From: Acetobacteraceae bacterium
Lineage (GTDB): Bacteria > Pseudomonadota > Alphaproteobacteria > Acetobacterales > Acetobacteraceae
Length of the DNA: 64,000 bases
Reading direction: 5' to 3'
Assembly (NCBI GenBank): GCA_030041375.1
Contig: JASHOA010000044.1
Location: forward strand, 1 to 64,000
The translations under genes were made by a program, and so were the position numbers. Under the pieces are notes generated by a model. The model saw nothing but the letters and a program-made list of their open reading frames with translations. It had not been told where the DNA came from and made no database searches. This document shows, one piece after another, positions 54,373-63,136 of the stretch (its first letter is position 1; each line of letters starts with the position of its first letter).

Positions 54373-57300
54373 GTGCGTACGTCGACGGAGGGCGCGCCGG
54401 AGCCGCTCGGCCTGACGCTCGACGAGGGCGGCGCCAACATCGCCGTGGCGGCGGCGCGCGCGACGAGCGTGATGCTGTGCCTGTTCGACGCGCGGGGAGG
54501 ACGTGAACTGGAGCGCATCGCGCTTCCGGGCCGCACGGGCGATGTCTTCCATGGCCATGTCGCAGGCGTGCGGGAGGGCGCGTGCTACGGGCTGCGCGCG
54601 AGCGGTCCATACGATCCCGCGACAGGGGATCGCTTCGATCCGGCGAAGCTGCTGCTCGATCCGTACGCGACGGCGATCGACCGGCCGTTTCGTCTCGATC
54701 CAACCATGATGACGCGCGGCGCCGAGACTGCTTCGGTGATGCCGAAGGCGATCGCCACCGTCGCTGGGCCTCGGCCTTCAGCCGGACGGCCGCGTATCGC
54801 GTGGGCCGAGAGCGTCATTTACGAACTGCATGTGCGCGGCTTCACGCGTTGTCATCCTGCAATCCCCGAAGCGATCCGCGGCACCTTTGCCGCGCTCGGG
54901 CATCCGGCGGCGATCGCACATCTTGGCGGGCTCGGCATCACGGCAGTGGAGGTGATGCCGTCGGCCGCCTGGATCGATGAACGCCATCTCGGCCCACTCG
55001 GCCTCAGCAATTACTGGGGCTACAACCCGGTGGCGCCGATGGCGCCCGATCCGCGCCTGGCACCCGGCGGATTCGCCGAAATCCGCGAGGCGGTTGCCGC
55101 ACTCCACGCGGCGGGGATCGAAATGATCCTGGACGTGGTGCTGAACCACACCGGCGAGGGCGATGAGTCCGGTCCCACGCTCTCGCTGCGCGGCCTCGAC
55201 AATCGCGGCTATTATCGGCTTCTTCCCGAAGATCCGGCGCGCTATGTCAACGACACGGGGTGCGGCAATACGCTCGCGCTCGATCGGCCAGGCCCGCTCC
55301 GGCTGGCGATGGATGCGCTGAGATGGTGGGCGAGCGAGACCGGGCTCGACGGTTTCCGGTTCGACCTGGCAACGACACTCGGCCGGCGGGACGCGGGCTT
55401 CGACGCTGCCGCGCCGCTGCTTTCGGCGATCGCCCAGGACCCGGTGCTGCGCGATCTGAAACTGATTGCCGAGCCATGGGATGTCGGGCCGGGCGGTTAT
55501 CAGCTCGGCCGGTTTCCGCCGCCCTGGGGAGAATGGAACGACCGTTTTCGCGACACGGTGCGGGGCTTCTGGCGCGGTGACGGCGGCCAGGTGGCCGAGT
55601 TGGCGACGCGGCTTGCCGGATCGGCGGATTTGTTTCGCGCGCATGGGCGGCCTTCGCGCAGCGTCAACGCGGTGACGACGCATGACGGGTTCACGCTCGC
55701 CGATCTCGTGAGTTACGCCGAAAAGCACAACCTCGCGAACGGAGAAGAGAATCGCGACGGGCGGGCAGACAATCGTTCCTGGAATAACGGGGTCGAGGGC
55801 GAGACTGCGGGTCCCGCCATTCGCGCGGCGCGGAAGCAGGATCAGCGCAGCCTCTTGCTGACGCTCGTCGCCGCGCGCGGGACGCCGATGCTGGGAATGG
55901 GCTCGGAACTCGGCCATTCGCAGCGCGGGAACAACAACGCCTATGCCCAGGACAATGTGCTGTCGTGGCTCGACTGGCAGAGCGCGGATGCGGAGCTGAT
56001 CGATTTCGCCCGCCGCGCGATTGCCACGCGACGGGCGCATCCGGCGTTGCGCGAGGATCGCTTTCTCGATGGCGTGATTCGTCCCGATAGCGAACTGGCC
56101 GATGTTGCCTGGCTGAAGGCGAACGGGGCGAAGATGGAGGCGGCGGACTGGCAGAACGCGGGAAACCGTACCCTGATCGCGGTTTTCACCGCCGCCGAAG
56201 CGGGCGGGTTCGATCGCGCGGTCGTGGCGCTGCACGCGGGCGGGAACGCGATGCGGGTTTTGCTTCCGGAGGCGCGGGACGGATTCGCGTGGCGGCTGGA
56301 ACTCGACAGCGCGGCGCCGGAACGGGTGCCACACGATCTTGAAGAGATCGTGCTGGCACCGCGCTCGGCCGTGCTGGTGGCGGAAGTGCGTGAGCCGGCC
56401 AAAGAGCGGCGGCAGGAGGTGCCTCTGGGGCTGCTGGAGCGGCTGGTGCAGGCGGCCGGAATTGCCTCGGCGTGGCGGGACTTGCAGGGCGAGCGACATC
56501 TCGTCGGCATCGAAACGAAACGCGCGTTGCTGGCTGCGATGGGGCTCCCGGCGGGTAGCCGGAGCGAGGCCGGGGAGTCGCTCTCGAGGTTGGCAGAGCG
56601 GGCACGGCGCGGCCTGCCGGAGACGAAGGTGGTGCGGCTTGGCGAGCCCATTGCGCTGCCGCTGGGCCGGGAGGGTGATCGGTGTGGCGGCGCGGTCAGG
56701 ATCACGGTGCGACGCGAGGACGGCGGAGAGGAACACCTCGAGGTCGAAGGGGGCGAAGCGCTGCTCGGGCCGTTGCCGGCCGGGCGGCATGTCGTGGTGC
56801 GCGACGATCAGCCCGATTCGCCCTGTCTGCTGACGATCGCGCCCGCGCGCTGCTTTCTGCCGGCGGAGCTTGCCCACGGAGCAAGGCGCTTTGGCGTGGC
56901 CGCGCATCTCTACACGTTGCGCCGGAAGGGCGATCGGGGAATCGGCGATTTCACCACACTCGGCGAGTTCGCCGAGCGGGCAGGCGCGATCGGCGGCGCG
57001 ATTCTCGGCATCAACCCGCTGCACGCCCTCTTTGCCTGTGAGCGGGACCGCGCGAGCCCCTATCATCCCTCGGACCGGCGATTTCTCGACCCGATCTATC
57101 TCGACGTGACCGCGCTCGGGCCATTCGGCGAGGCGGCCGGCGCCAAGGCGCTGCTGGCCGAGCATGCGAATGAGATTGCCTCGCTTTCCGCCGCTCCGCT
57201 GGTGGACTATGCGCGTGTCTGGGCGTTGAAGCGGAAGGTGCTGGAAGCGGCCTTTGCCGCCTTCGAGCAACGCGCGCCCGATCGCGGGCCGCGGCGCGAT

Positions 57301-58509
57301 TTCGTGCGTTTCGTTGCGGCGGGTGGGGAATCACTCCGCCGATTCGCGTGTTTCGAGGCGATCGCGGAGGCGCAACGCGGACCCTGGCAAGACTGGCCGA
57401 GCGAGCTTTCCGGCCCGCATGCCAGTGGGGTGGCGCGCTTCGCGGAGAGGGAAGCGAGGCGCGTCGGCTTTCATCTGTTCCTGCAATTCCTGGGCGACGC
57501 CCAATTGGCGCGCGCGGCCGAGCGGGGGCGTGATGGGGGACTTTCTCTCGGGCTCTATCGCGATCTCGCGGTGGGGGCGGCGGCAGACGGCGCAGAAGCC
57601 TGGGCGAGCGACGGCGGCCTGGTGCGAGGTGTGGCGATCGGCGCTCCGCCCGATCGCTTTGCTCCGGACGGGCAGAACTGGCATCTCGCTCCGCCCGATC
57701 CCTTGAAACCGGCAGCGCAATCATCATTCGCCGGATTGCTGGCGGCCAACATGCGCCATGCCGGAGCCTTGCGAATCGATCACGTGATGGGGCTTGCGCG
57801 CCTCTTTTGGATTCCTGCCGGCGCCGGGGCAAAGGACGGCACCTACGTGAGCTATCCGCTCGATGACCTGCTCGGACATCTGGCGCTGGAGAGCATGCGG
57901 GCGCGCTCACTGGTGGTGGGCGAAGATCTCGGGACCGTGCCCGAGGGGCTTCGCGCGCGCCTGAACGAAAACGCCGTGCTGAGCTATCGCGTTTTGTGGT
58001 TCGAACGTGACGGTGCCGGATTCCGCGGCCCGCGGGATTATCCCGTGCAGGCGGTGGCCTCCGTCTCCACGCACGATCTGCCGACCCTGGCCGGCTGGTG
58101 GCTGGGCCTGGATTGGCAGGAGCGCGTCGCACTCGGCATTTCGTCAGCGGACGGAAGCGCTTTGCGGGCGGCGGAGAAGCGCGCCCTTGTGGAGGCGCTG
58201 GCGCGGGAGGGGCTGCTCGGCGGGCCGGTCGATCTGGAGGCCGAACCGCCGCCGGCGCTGCTCGGGGCCATTCATGCGTATCTTGCCCGGACGCCGGCGA
58301 TGCTGGCGCTGGTGCAGGCGGATGACCTGGCTGGTGCGACGATGGCAGTGAATCTTCCGGGGACCGACCGCGAGCGGCCGAACTGGCGGCGCAAGCTCGC
58401 GCCCGAGATCGATCGGATTTTCGCGAGCGAAACGGCCAGGGCGATCCTGGCGCCGCTGATCAGTGAGCGGGGGGCTCAGGGACCTCCGAGCACGGTTTCT
58501 GCGAGGTAG
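54373..58509 (+). CDS. glgX-malQ: bifunctional glycogen debranching enzyme GlgX - 4-alpha-glucanotransferase MalQ fusion
   Basis: A 1378-aa two-enzyme chain from GTG 54373, two bases after the pgm stop. Residues about 1-660 are GlgX (GH13_11): IYELHVRGFTRCHPAIPEA, EMILDVVLNHTGEGDESGP, GLDGFRFDLATTLGR (nucleophile, about 330), LIAEPWDVGPGGYQ (acid, about 368), VTTHDGFTLADLVSYAEKHN. From about 676 it is MalQ (GH77): VAAHLYTLRRKGDRGIGDFT, PYHPSDRRFLDPIYLDV, LRIDHVMGLARLFWIP (nucleophile, about 1135), SLVVGEDLGTVP (acid), VSTHDLPTLAGWWLG. Both catalytic triads are intact. It would debranch glycogen limit dextrins and re-use the maltooligosaccharides. Confidence 0.95.
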   Translation: MRTSTEGAPEPLGLTLDEGGANIAVAAARATSVMLCLFDARGGRELERIALPGRTGDVFHGHVAGVREGACYGLRASGPYDPATGDRFDPAKLLLDPYATAIDRPFRLDPTMMTRGAETASVMPKAIATVAGPRPSAGRPRIAWAESVIYELHVRGFTRCHPAIPEAIRGTFAALGHPAAIAHLGGLGITAVEVMPSAAWIDERHLGPLGLSNYWGYNPVAPMAPDPRLAPGGFAEIREAVAALHAAGIEMILDVVLNHTGEGDESGPTLSLRGLDNRGYYRLLPEDPARYVNDTGCGNTLALDRPGPLRLAMDALRWWASETGLDGFRFDLATTLGRRDAGFDAAAPLLSAIAQDPVLRDLKLIAEPWDVGPGGYQLGRFPPPWGEWNDRFRDTVRGFWRGDGGQVAELATRLAGSADLFRAHGRPSRSVNAVTTHDGFTLADLVSYAEKHNLANGEENRDGRADNRSWNNGVEGETAGPAIRAARKQDQRSLLLTLVAARGTPMLGMGSELGHSQRGNNNAYAQDNVLSWLDWQSADAELIDFARRAIATRRAHPALREDRFLDGVIRPDSELADVAWLKANGAKMEAADWQNAGNRTLIAVFTAAEAGGFDRAVVALHAGGNAMRVLLPEARDGFAWRLELDSAAPERVPHDLEEIVLAPRSAVLVAEVREPAKERRQEVPLGLLERLVQAAGIASAWRDLQGERHLVGIETKRALLAAMGLPAGSRSEAGESLSRLAERARRGLPETKVVRLGEPIALPLGREGDRCGGAVRITVRREDGGEEHLEVEGGEALLGPLPAGRHVVVRDDQPDSPCLLTIAPARCFLPAELAHGARRFGVAAHLYTLRRKGDRGIGDFTTLGEFAERAGAIGGAILGINPLHALFACERDRASPYHPSDRRFLDPIYLDVTALGPFGEAAGAKALLAEHANEIASLSAAPLVDYARVWALKRKVLEAAFAAFEQRAPDRGPRRDFVRFVAAGGESLRRFACFEAIAEAQRGPWQDWPSELSGPHASGVARFAEREARRVGFHLFLQFLGDAQLARAAERGRDGGLSLGLYRDLAVGAAADGAEAWASDGGLVRGVAIGAPPDRFAPDGQNWHLAPPDPLKPAAQSSFAGLLAANMRHAGALRIDHVMGLARLFWIPAGAGAKDGTYVSYPLDDLLGHLALESMRARSLVVGEDLGTVPEGLRARLNENAVLSYRVLWFERDGAGFRGPRDYPVQAVASVSTHDLPTLAGWWLGLDWQERVALGISSADGSALRAAEKRALVEALAREGLLGGPVDLEAEPPPALLGAIHAYLARTPAMLALVQADDLAGATMAVNLPGTDRERPNWRRKLAPEIDRIFASETARAILAPLISERGAQGPPSTVSAR

Positions 58510-58865
58510 AGGAGAAGAGCGATGCCGAGGGCCAGCATCAGCGCTGCCAGGGCAAGATCGATGCGTGATCCTTCCGGTTGCGATTCAGGACTCTCGATCG
58601 CGCGGTCGGTACGGACGAAGCGCAGGGCGGCGAGCGCCACCATGAGCGTGCCGGCCAGGATGAGGATGATGCCGGCCGCTCCCCCGAAGCCATTGCCACG
58701 CACCGTGACGGCGGAGCGGGGGGCGCCGAGGGAGACAGCGGCAAGCCTGAGGAAGAGGTCGAATTTCGCGACCAGGAAGCCGAAAGCCATCACGGCGATG
58801 GCGGTGCGGATCCAGGCGAGGAAGGTGCGCTCGTTGGCGGCGTGATCGGAGAAATTGCGGATCAT
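58476..58865 (-). CDS. DUF202 (YidH-like) membrane protein
   Basis: A 129-aa membrane protein with three transmembrane helices. ATG 58865 gives MIRNFSDHAANERTFLAWIR, the DUF202 signature (ANERTFLAWxRT). The helices are TAIAVMAFGFLVAKFDLFL, AAGIILILAGTLMVALAALR and ALAALMLALGIALLLYLAE. It converges on the glgX-malQ gene and overlaps its 3' end by 34 bases. Function unknown. Confidence 0.9.
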   Translation of the reverse strand: MIRNFSDHAANERTFLAWIRTAIAVMAFGFLVAKFDLFLRLAAVSLGAPRSAVTVRGNGFGGAAGIILILAGTLMVALAALRFVRTDRAIESPESQPEGSRIDLALAALMLALGIALLLYLAETVLGGP

Positions 58866-59053
58866 CGGTGTTCCCTCGAGGCCAGCATGCCTGCTGGAGG
58901 GGTGGGGTTTCCAGTCATCCGCGCGGGGCTGCGACGCAAGAAGGGACCCTGCGCAACCTTGAGCACGAGAACCGCGGCGCGTAGTGTCGGCGGCGCTGGA
59001 TGCCCGTTGCAGCCTTCGCGGCGGCAGGCGAAACGATCCGCAGGAGGAAGCTG

Positions 59054-59713
59054 ATGCGATTCCTCGACACCAACCAGATCGGCTTCGACCCGCAGACTCT
59101 TGGATTTCCGAGCGTGGGAAGCTGCCAGGCGATCGTCTACCAGACGGACATCGGCCTGTTCGGCTTTCATGCGTCATCGTCTCCGCTCGCTTCGCATACC
59201 AGCAAGGCGCAGGCATTTGCCCAATATGTGCAAAGCCGTAGCATCGTTCACGCGCCGCCCACCGGAACAACGCACGGCATCTGCGTGATCGGCGTCATTA
59301 CCCGCTTCGAACGGTTCGGCGACAAGCAGGGCACAGCCGACAACTGGGGCGACGAGCTTGACGCGATTGCCACCGGCCTTGCTTTCATGGGGCCGGTCTA
59401 TGGTGCGCAGGTCATGAGCCATGTCGACAAGAATGAATCGATATATGTCCGGTTCGATTGGCAGGCCAATGCCCGCTGCGAGGTTCGTTTCAAGCGCTGG
59501 AGCAAGATGGAATATTACCAGAATGGCGCCGCTGTGACGGACCCGGAGCGGAGGAATCTGGCGGTCGATCCGACATTCGCTGCCACCCCTCTGAACCCCA
59601 CACCGACCTTCGTGAACGTTCAACCAGGCACGCAGGAGCAGAACGTGCATCGGTTGGGACGAACGGATGAAGGCAGCCTGCACAAGATCACCAGCTTCAA
59701 AAAGTTCCAGTGA
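59054..59713 (+). CDS. hypothetical protein, 219 aa
   Basis: ATG 59054 follows AGGAGGAAG at ideal spacing. The product starts MRFLDTNQIGFDPQTLGFPS, has no signal peptide or membrane segment, and contains THGICVIGVITRFERFGDKQ, DELDAIATGLAFMGPVYGAQ and a charged aromatic tail, YVRFDWQANARCEVRFKRWS. The GC content is lower than that of neighbours. I recognise no family. It is transcribed divergently from the DUF202 gene and 75 bp upstream of a GST gene. Confidence 0.7.
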   Translation: MRFLDTNQIGFDPQTLGFPSVGSCQAIVYQTDIGLFGFHASSSPLASHTSKAQAFAQYVQSRSIVHAPPTGTTHGICVIGVITRFERFGDKQGTADNWGDELDAIATGLAFMGPVYGAQVMSHVDKNESIYVRFDWQANARCEVRFKRWSKMEYYQNGAAVTDPERRNLAVDPTFAATPLNPTPTFVNVQPGTQEQNVHRLGRTDEGSLHKITSFKKFQ

Positions 59714-59788
59714 GAGCGTGATGTCGCCGGGGCGATCTGTGGTGGGTCGCACTATGACAGGTGGCACACTCGCGAGGTCTGGAAACGC

Positions 59789-60412
59789 ATGATCCTGGTC
59801 GGCCAGTACGATTCGCCGTTCGTGCGCCGCGTCGCGGTTTCGCTCTGCGTGCTCGGGTTTGCCTACGAGCATGATACGCGCTCGGTGTTCGGGGATTTCG
59901 ACGCCATGCGGAAGGTCAACCCGCTGGGGCGGATTCCCTCGCTCGCGCTCGATGACGGGGCGGTGCTGATCGATTCGGCGGCGATCCTGGATTGGCTCGA
60001 CCAGGAGGTGGGACCGGAGCGGGCGCTGGTGCCACCCGCTGGCGCGGCGCGACGGCGCGCGCTCGGACGGATGGCATTGGCGACGGGGGCGATCGACAAG
60101 GTGGGTGCGGCGACCTACGAGCGGGTGATCCGGCCTTCGGCACTGCGCTGGCCGGAATGGATTGCACGCTGTCGCATGCAGGCGGAGGGGGCGATTGCGG
60201 CGCTGGCGGCGGAAGCCTGGCCGGCGGACGCGCGGATCGGGCAGGATCAGATCACGACGGCCTGCATGATCCGCTATGTGCGGATGGTCGATGATGAACT
60301 TCTGGCGGAGGAAAAATACCCGGCGCTCGACGCGCTGTCCGAACGCTGCGAGGCGCGGGAGGAGTTCCGGGCGACTTTTCCCGCCGAGTACGTGGTGCCC
60401 CGGAACGGCTGA
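59789..60412 (+). CDS. glutathione S-transferase family protein
   Basis: A 207-aa GST. The thioredoxin-like N-terminal domain starts MILVGQYDSPFVRRVAVSLC with a Ser/Tyr region near residue 9, then NPLGRIPSLALDDGAVLIDS, with cis-Pro and the (E/D)S glutathione-binding motif (DSAAILDWLDQ). The C-terminal all-helical domain includes DARIGQDQITTACMIRYVRM. The substrate is unknown. It converges on the PPK2 gene (stop-to-stop gap 6 bp). Confidence 0.9.
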   Translation: MILVGQYDSPFVRRVAVSLCVLGFAYEHDTRSVFGDFDAMRKVNPLGRIPSLALDDGAVLIDSAAILDWLDQEVGPERALVPPAGAARRRALGRMALATGAIDKVGAATYERVIRPSALRWPEWIARCRMQAEGAIAALAAEAWPADARIGQDQITTACMIRYVRMVDDELLAEEKYPALDALSERCEAREEFRATFPAEYVVPRNG

Positions 60413-60418
60413 GGCGGG

Positions 60419-61267
60419 TCAAGCGGGGCCGCGGCGGGCGGCTTCAACCGCGGCATGGTACTCGCGGCGGATGCGGGCGAGATCGACGCGCGGCGGCGGA
60501 TAGCGGAGATCGAGTGCCTCGAGCGCTTGCACGACGATCGCCGAGACGGCGAGGTTGCGGAACCATTTGTGGTTCGCCGGGATGACGAACCAGGGTGCAG
60601 CTTGGCTGCTGGTTTCAGGCAGCACTTCCTCGTAGACCGCCTGGTACTGTTCCCAGAACGCGCGCTCGGCGTAGTCCGACTCGGCGATCTTCCAGTTGTG
60701 CGCCGGATCTTCGAGGCGCTCGGCGAAGCGGGCAAGCTGCTCCTTCCTGCTGATGTGCAGGAAGAATTTCAGCACCGCGGTCCCGCTCGCGGAAAGCAGA
60801 GCTTCGAAGGCGACGATCTCTTCGAGGCGCCATTTCCAGGTTGCCTTGTCGATCTGCTCATGCACCAGCGGCACGAGGACGTCTTCGTAAGGCGAGCGGT
60901 TGAAGATCGCGACCTCTCCCTTGGCCGGGACATGCGGGTGCACACGCCAGAGGAAATCGTGGGCCAGCTCCGCCTCGCTCGGCTGCCTGAAGGAAACGAC
61001 GCGGGCCGCGCGCGGATTGAGGGCGGAGAAAACCTGGCTGATCGTTCCGTCCTTGCCGGCCGCATCCATTCCCTGCAGCACGATGAGCAAGGAGTGACGC
61101 TGGTCCGCGTAGAGGAGCGATTGCTGGCGGGTCAGCCGCTGGTGCCACTGCTCGGTCTCGGCCTTTGCCGCCTTGGCGGTCGTGTGGCGGGCTTTGAAAT
61201 CGGGATCGGCGGGACTGAGGCGAAGGCGCTGGCCGGAGGCGACGCGGAACCTGTCGTAGAAGTCCAT
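60419..61267 (-). CDS. ppk2: polyphosphate kinase 2 family protein
   Basis: A 282-aa single-domain PPK2: LLIVLQGMDAAGKDGTISQV (Walker A, GMDAAGKD), RVVSFRQPSEAELAHDFLWR, VAIFNRSPYEDVLVPLV (Walker B, FNRSxYED), HISRKEQLARFAERLEDPAH (lid) and PWFVIPANHKWFRNLAV. PPK2 enzymes transfer phosphate from polyphosphate to nucleoside mono- or diphosphates. The class cannot be decided here. A CYTH-CHAD gene at 19620 also points to polyphosphate metabolism, though it is distant. Confidence 0.93.
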   Translation of the reverse strand: MDFYDRFRVASGQRLRLSPADPDFKARHTTAKAAKAETEQWHQRLTRQQSLLYADQRHSLLIVLQGMDAAGKDGTISQVFSALNPRAARVVSFRQPSEAELAHDFLWRVHPHVPAKGEVAIFNRSPYEDVLVPLVHEQIDKATWKWRLEEIVAFEALLSASGTAVLKFFLHISRKEQLARFAERLEDPAHNWKIAESDYAERAFWEQYQAVYEEVLPETSSQAAPWFVIPANHKWFRNLAVSAIVVQALEALDLRYPPPRVDLARIRREYHAAVEAARRGPA

Positions 61268-61315
61268 GCCCCTATCTTAGGGGTGGAGGCTCCGGGCCGG
61301 GGGATGAAAGCGGGG

Positions 61316-62041
61316 CTACTGCAGGCGATGCGCCGGCGCGTCGAGGCGAAGCTGGCCGGTGAGCAGGGCCGAGCCTGGCGAGAAGCGGGGCGCTTCGGCG
61401 ACTTCGACGGCCGCCGCACCGACAGTGCCGGTGCTGCCCACGGCCGCCATGCGGAGGTCGGCGGGGCTCATCGGCGGAAGCGGAAGGGATTGGGCGACCT
61501 CGGTCGGGACCTCGCCAGGCTGGGTGCGATAGACGAAGCCATAGACCGGGTACTCGGAGCCGAAGTGGCCACCGCCGATGCCGACCCGGACCTCCGACCA
61601 GTCATTGTCGGGCGAGACGTCGACCACCGGCACGCCGAGGCGAATCTGGCCGGCGGGTATCCAGTTTGCCTGATCCACCAGGACCTCGCGGGCGTTGACG
61701 ACGCGGCTCACCACGGCGACGTGGCCGAGCGGCATGCGCGAGATCGGGCGGAACACTATCACCGCGCCGTAGGCCGGGTTGTGCCCGCGCGCGTAGTGGC
61801 CGGCGGCGTTGCCCCACCATTGCCAGGCATTGCCGGGGAGCGAGATGCCGCTGCGCTGTCGCGCATAGGGCACGCAGGAGACGAAGTAGTAGCGGACGCT
61901 ATGGAGGTTCACGCGAGGCCTCACTCTCGGGGCCCTGGCACTTGGTGGCGCGGCGAGGGCGGCCGGAGCGATCAGAAGGAGGGGGAGAGAAAGGAGGGCG
62001 GCGAGGAGGTGAGTCAAACGAAAGCCCGCTCGCCGGCCCAT
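61316..62041 (-). CDS. CHAP-domain exported protein
   Basis: A 241-aa exported protein. ATG 62041 follows GGGGAGGTGAGG. Signal peptide: THLLAALLSLPLLLIAPAAL with AAP at the end. The CHAP amidase-like domain has YYFVSCVPYARQRSGISLPG (catalytic Cys), NAWQWWGNAAGHYA, PAYGAVIVFRPISRMPLGHV (His) and DNDWSEVRVGIGGGHFGSEY. A C-terminal Pro/Ala tail follows. The likely role is peptidoglycan hydrolysis in the envelope. Confidence 0.88.
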   Translation of the reverse strand: MGRRAGFRLTHLLAALLSLPLLLIAPAALAAPPSARAPRVRPRVNLHSVRYYFVSCVPYARQRSGISLPGNAWQWWGNAAGHYARGHNPAYGAVIVFRPISRMPLGHVAVVSRVVNAREVLVDQANWIPAGQIRLGVPVVDVSPDNDWSEVRVGIGGGHFGSEYPVYGFVYRTQPGEVPTEVAQSLPLPPMSPADLRMAAVGSTGTVGAAAVEVAEAPRFSPGSALLTGQLRLDAPAHRLQ

Positions 62042-62205
62042 GCCTCACCTCCCCGTTACGGAACCCTACGAGTCTATGGGGGCAGCAATGCACGGTGCGC
62101 AAGTCACAAGCTTCCGGAATCCGGGCGCCTGGCGCAATTTTACTATCGAGGGTTGTGGATAAGCGTCAGTTTTGTGACTGAAATCCGAAGTAACGGATCG
62201 TGAAC

Positions 62206-62556
62206 TCACTTGCAGGCAGTGACCATAATCTCCACCAGATGACGGGGATCGGCCATGTTGGCCTGCACGCAGGCGCGCACGGGGGCCTCTCCCGGCGGGA
62301 GCCAAGCGCTCCAGATCTCGTTCATGGCGTCCCGGTCGCGAATGTCCTTGACCCAGATCTGGGCCTGCAAAAGACGGGTCTTGTCGGTGCCGTTGACCTC
62401 GAGGAGGCGGTCGATCTCGGCCAGGACTTCGCGGGTCTGACCTTTGATATCCTTGGAAAGATCGGCGGCGGTGGTGCCGGCGAGGAAGACGAAGCCGTGA
62501 TATTCGACGGCCTTGGAGAGGATTTTTCCGGCATCGGTGCGGCTGATCTTAGGCAT
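62206..62556 (-). CDS. RidA family (YjgF/YER057c/UK114) protein
   Basis: A 116-aa trimeric-type RidA protein. ATG 62556 follows AAGGGG. Signatures: FVFLAGTTAADLSKDIKGQT, EVLAEIDRLLEVNGTDKTRL, IWVKDIRDRDAMNEIWSAWL and the conserved arginine in PVRACVQANMADPRHLVEIM (RACVQA, with Glu at LVEI). Relatives deaminate reactive enamine/imine intermediates; many lack shown activity. The upstream repeat unit A' (62658-62707) lies between it and the next gene. Confidence 0.9.
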   Translation of the reverse strand: MPKISRTDAGKILSKAVEYHGFVFLAGTTAADLSKDIKGQTREVLAEIDRLLEVNGTDKTRLLQAQIWVKDIRDRDAMNEIWSAWLPPGEAPVRACVQANMADPRHLVEIMVTACK

Positions 62557-62657
62557 GGCGCCCCTTCCCAAGATTTATGGACCCAGCATGGCTTGTACGG
62601 CCCTGCCCGGAACCCGGCAAGCTGCCCGCGGCCAGGGCGGATCTCGCGCTTTATTCG

Positions 62658-62707
62658 AGCCCGCGATTCACGCCCTCCGACGATTCCGCCTCGGGCGATC
62701 GCGGGCT
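62658..62707 (-). repeat. A unit of the composite repeat
   Basis: Unit A in the minus orientation, with ends AGCCCGCGAT and ATCGCGGGCT and the standard linker before it (CTTTATTCG). Only the last eight or so bases of a B unit (ATCTCGCG) are left, so B has been lost. It lies between ridA and the lipoprotein gene, both leftward. Confidence 0.9.
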
Positions 62708-62710
62708 CGG

Positions 62711-63052
62711 TCAAGGATTCGGGGGTGCGACGGGGGCGGGGCCGGTCGCACCGCGCATACAGTCCTGGACCATCTGGCGGTGGGCGAACTGGTTGGCCAA
62801 GCTCTGAGTGGGGGCGATATAGGCGCTCTGGCCGGTGTAGGGCGTCAAGCTGGTGTCGGTCTGGTACAGGCTCGCGCGGTTCTGGATAGTGAATTGCTGC
62901 TCGGCCTGAGCGCGGCAGGCGTCATAGGCGGCACGCTGCTGCGGGGTCTCCTGGGAGGCGGCGCATCCGGCGAAGAGAAGGCCGAGGGCGCCGAGCAGGA
63001 AGGGAGAGCAGCCGGGACGACGGTGGCGCGGTTGCAGCGCGGGAGCAATCAT
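62711..63052 (-). CDS. hypothetical lipoprotein, 113 aa
   Basis: ATG 63052 gives an Arg-rich N-terminus, a hydrophobic stretch and a lipobox: FLLGALGLLFAGCAASQETP (LFAGC). The mature protein is hydrophilic and helical (QQRAAYDACRAQAEQQFTIQ) and ends in a Pro/Ala-rich tail. No domain is recognised. The gene ends four bases before the repeat unit at 62707. Confidence 0.65.
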   Translation of the reverse strand: MIAPALQPRHRRPGCSPFLLGALGLLFAGCAASQETPQQRAAYDACRAQAEQQFTIQNRASLYQTDTSLTPYTGQSAYIAPTQSLANQFAHRQMVQDCMRGATGPAPVAPPNP

Positions 63053-63136
63053 CGCGCAATGATGGACCCGGCTTGGCGTGGGCGCCAGTGCCGGTTGAGA
63101 GAATGTGCGGCGGGGGCGACGATATCAGCGATGGCG

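Noticed and set aside
62154-62162. Perfect DnaA box (TGTGGATAA)
   Set aside because: A single box without companions, AT-rich unwinding region or replication genes; one 9-mer match is expected by chance in 64 kb.
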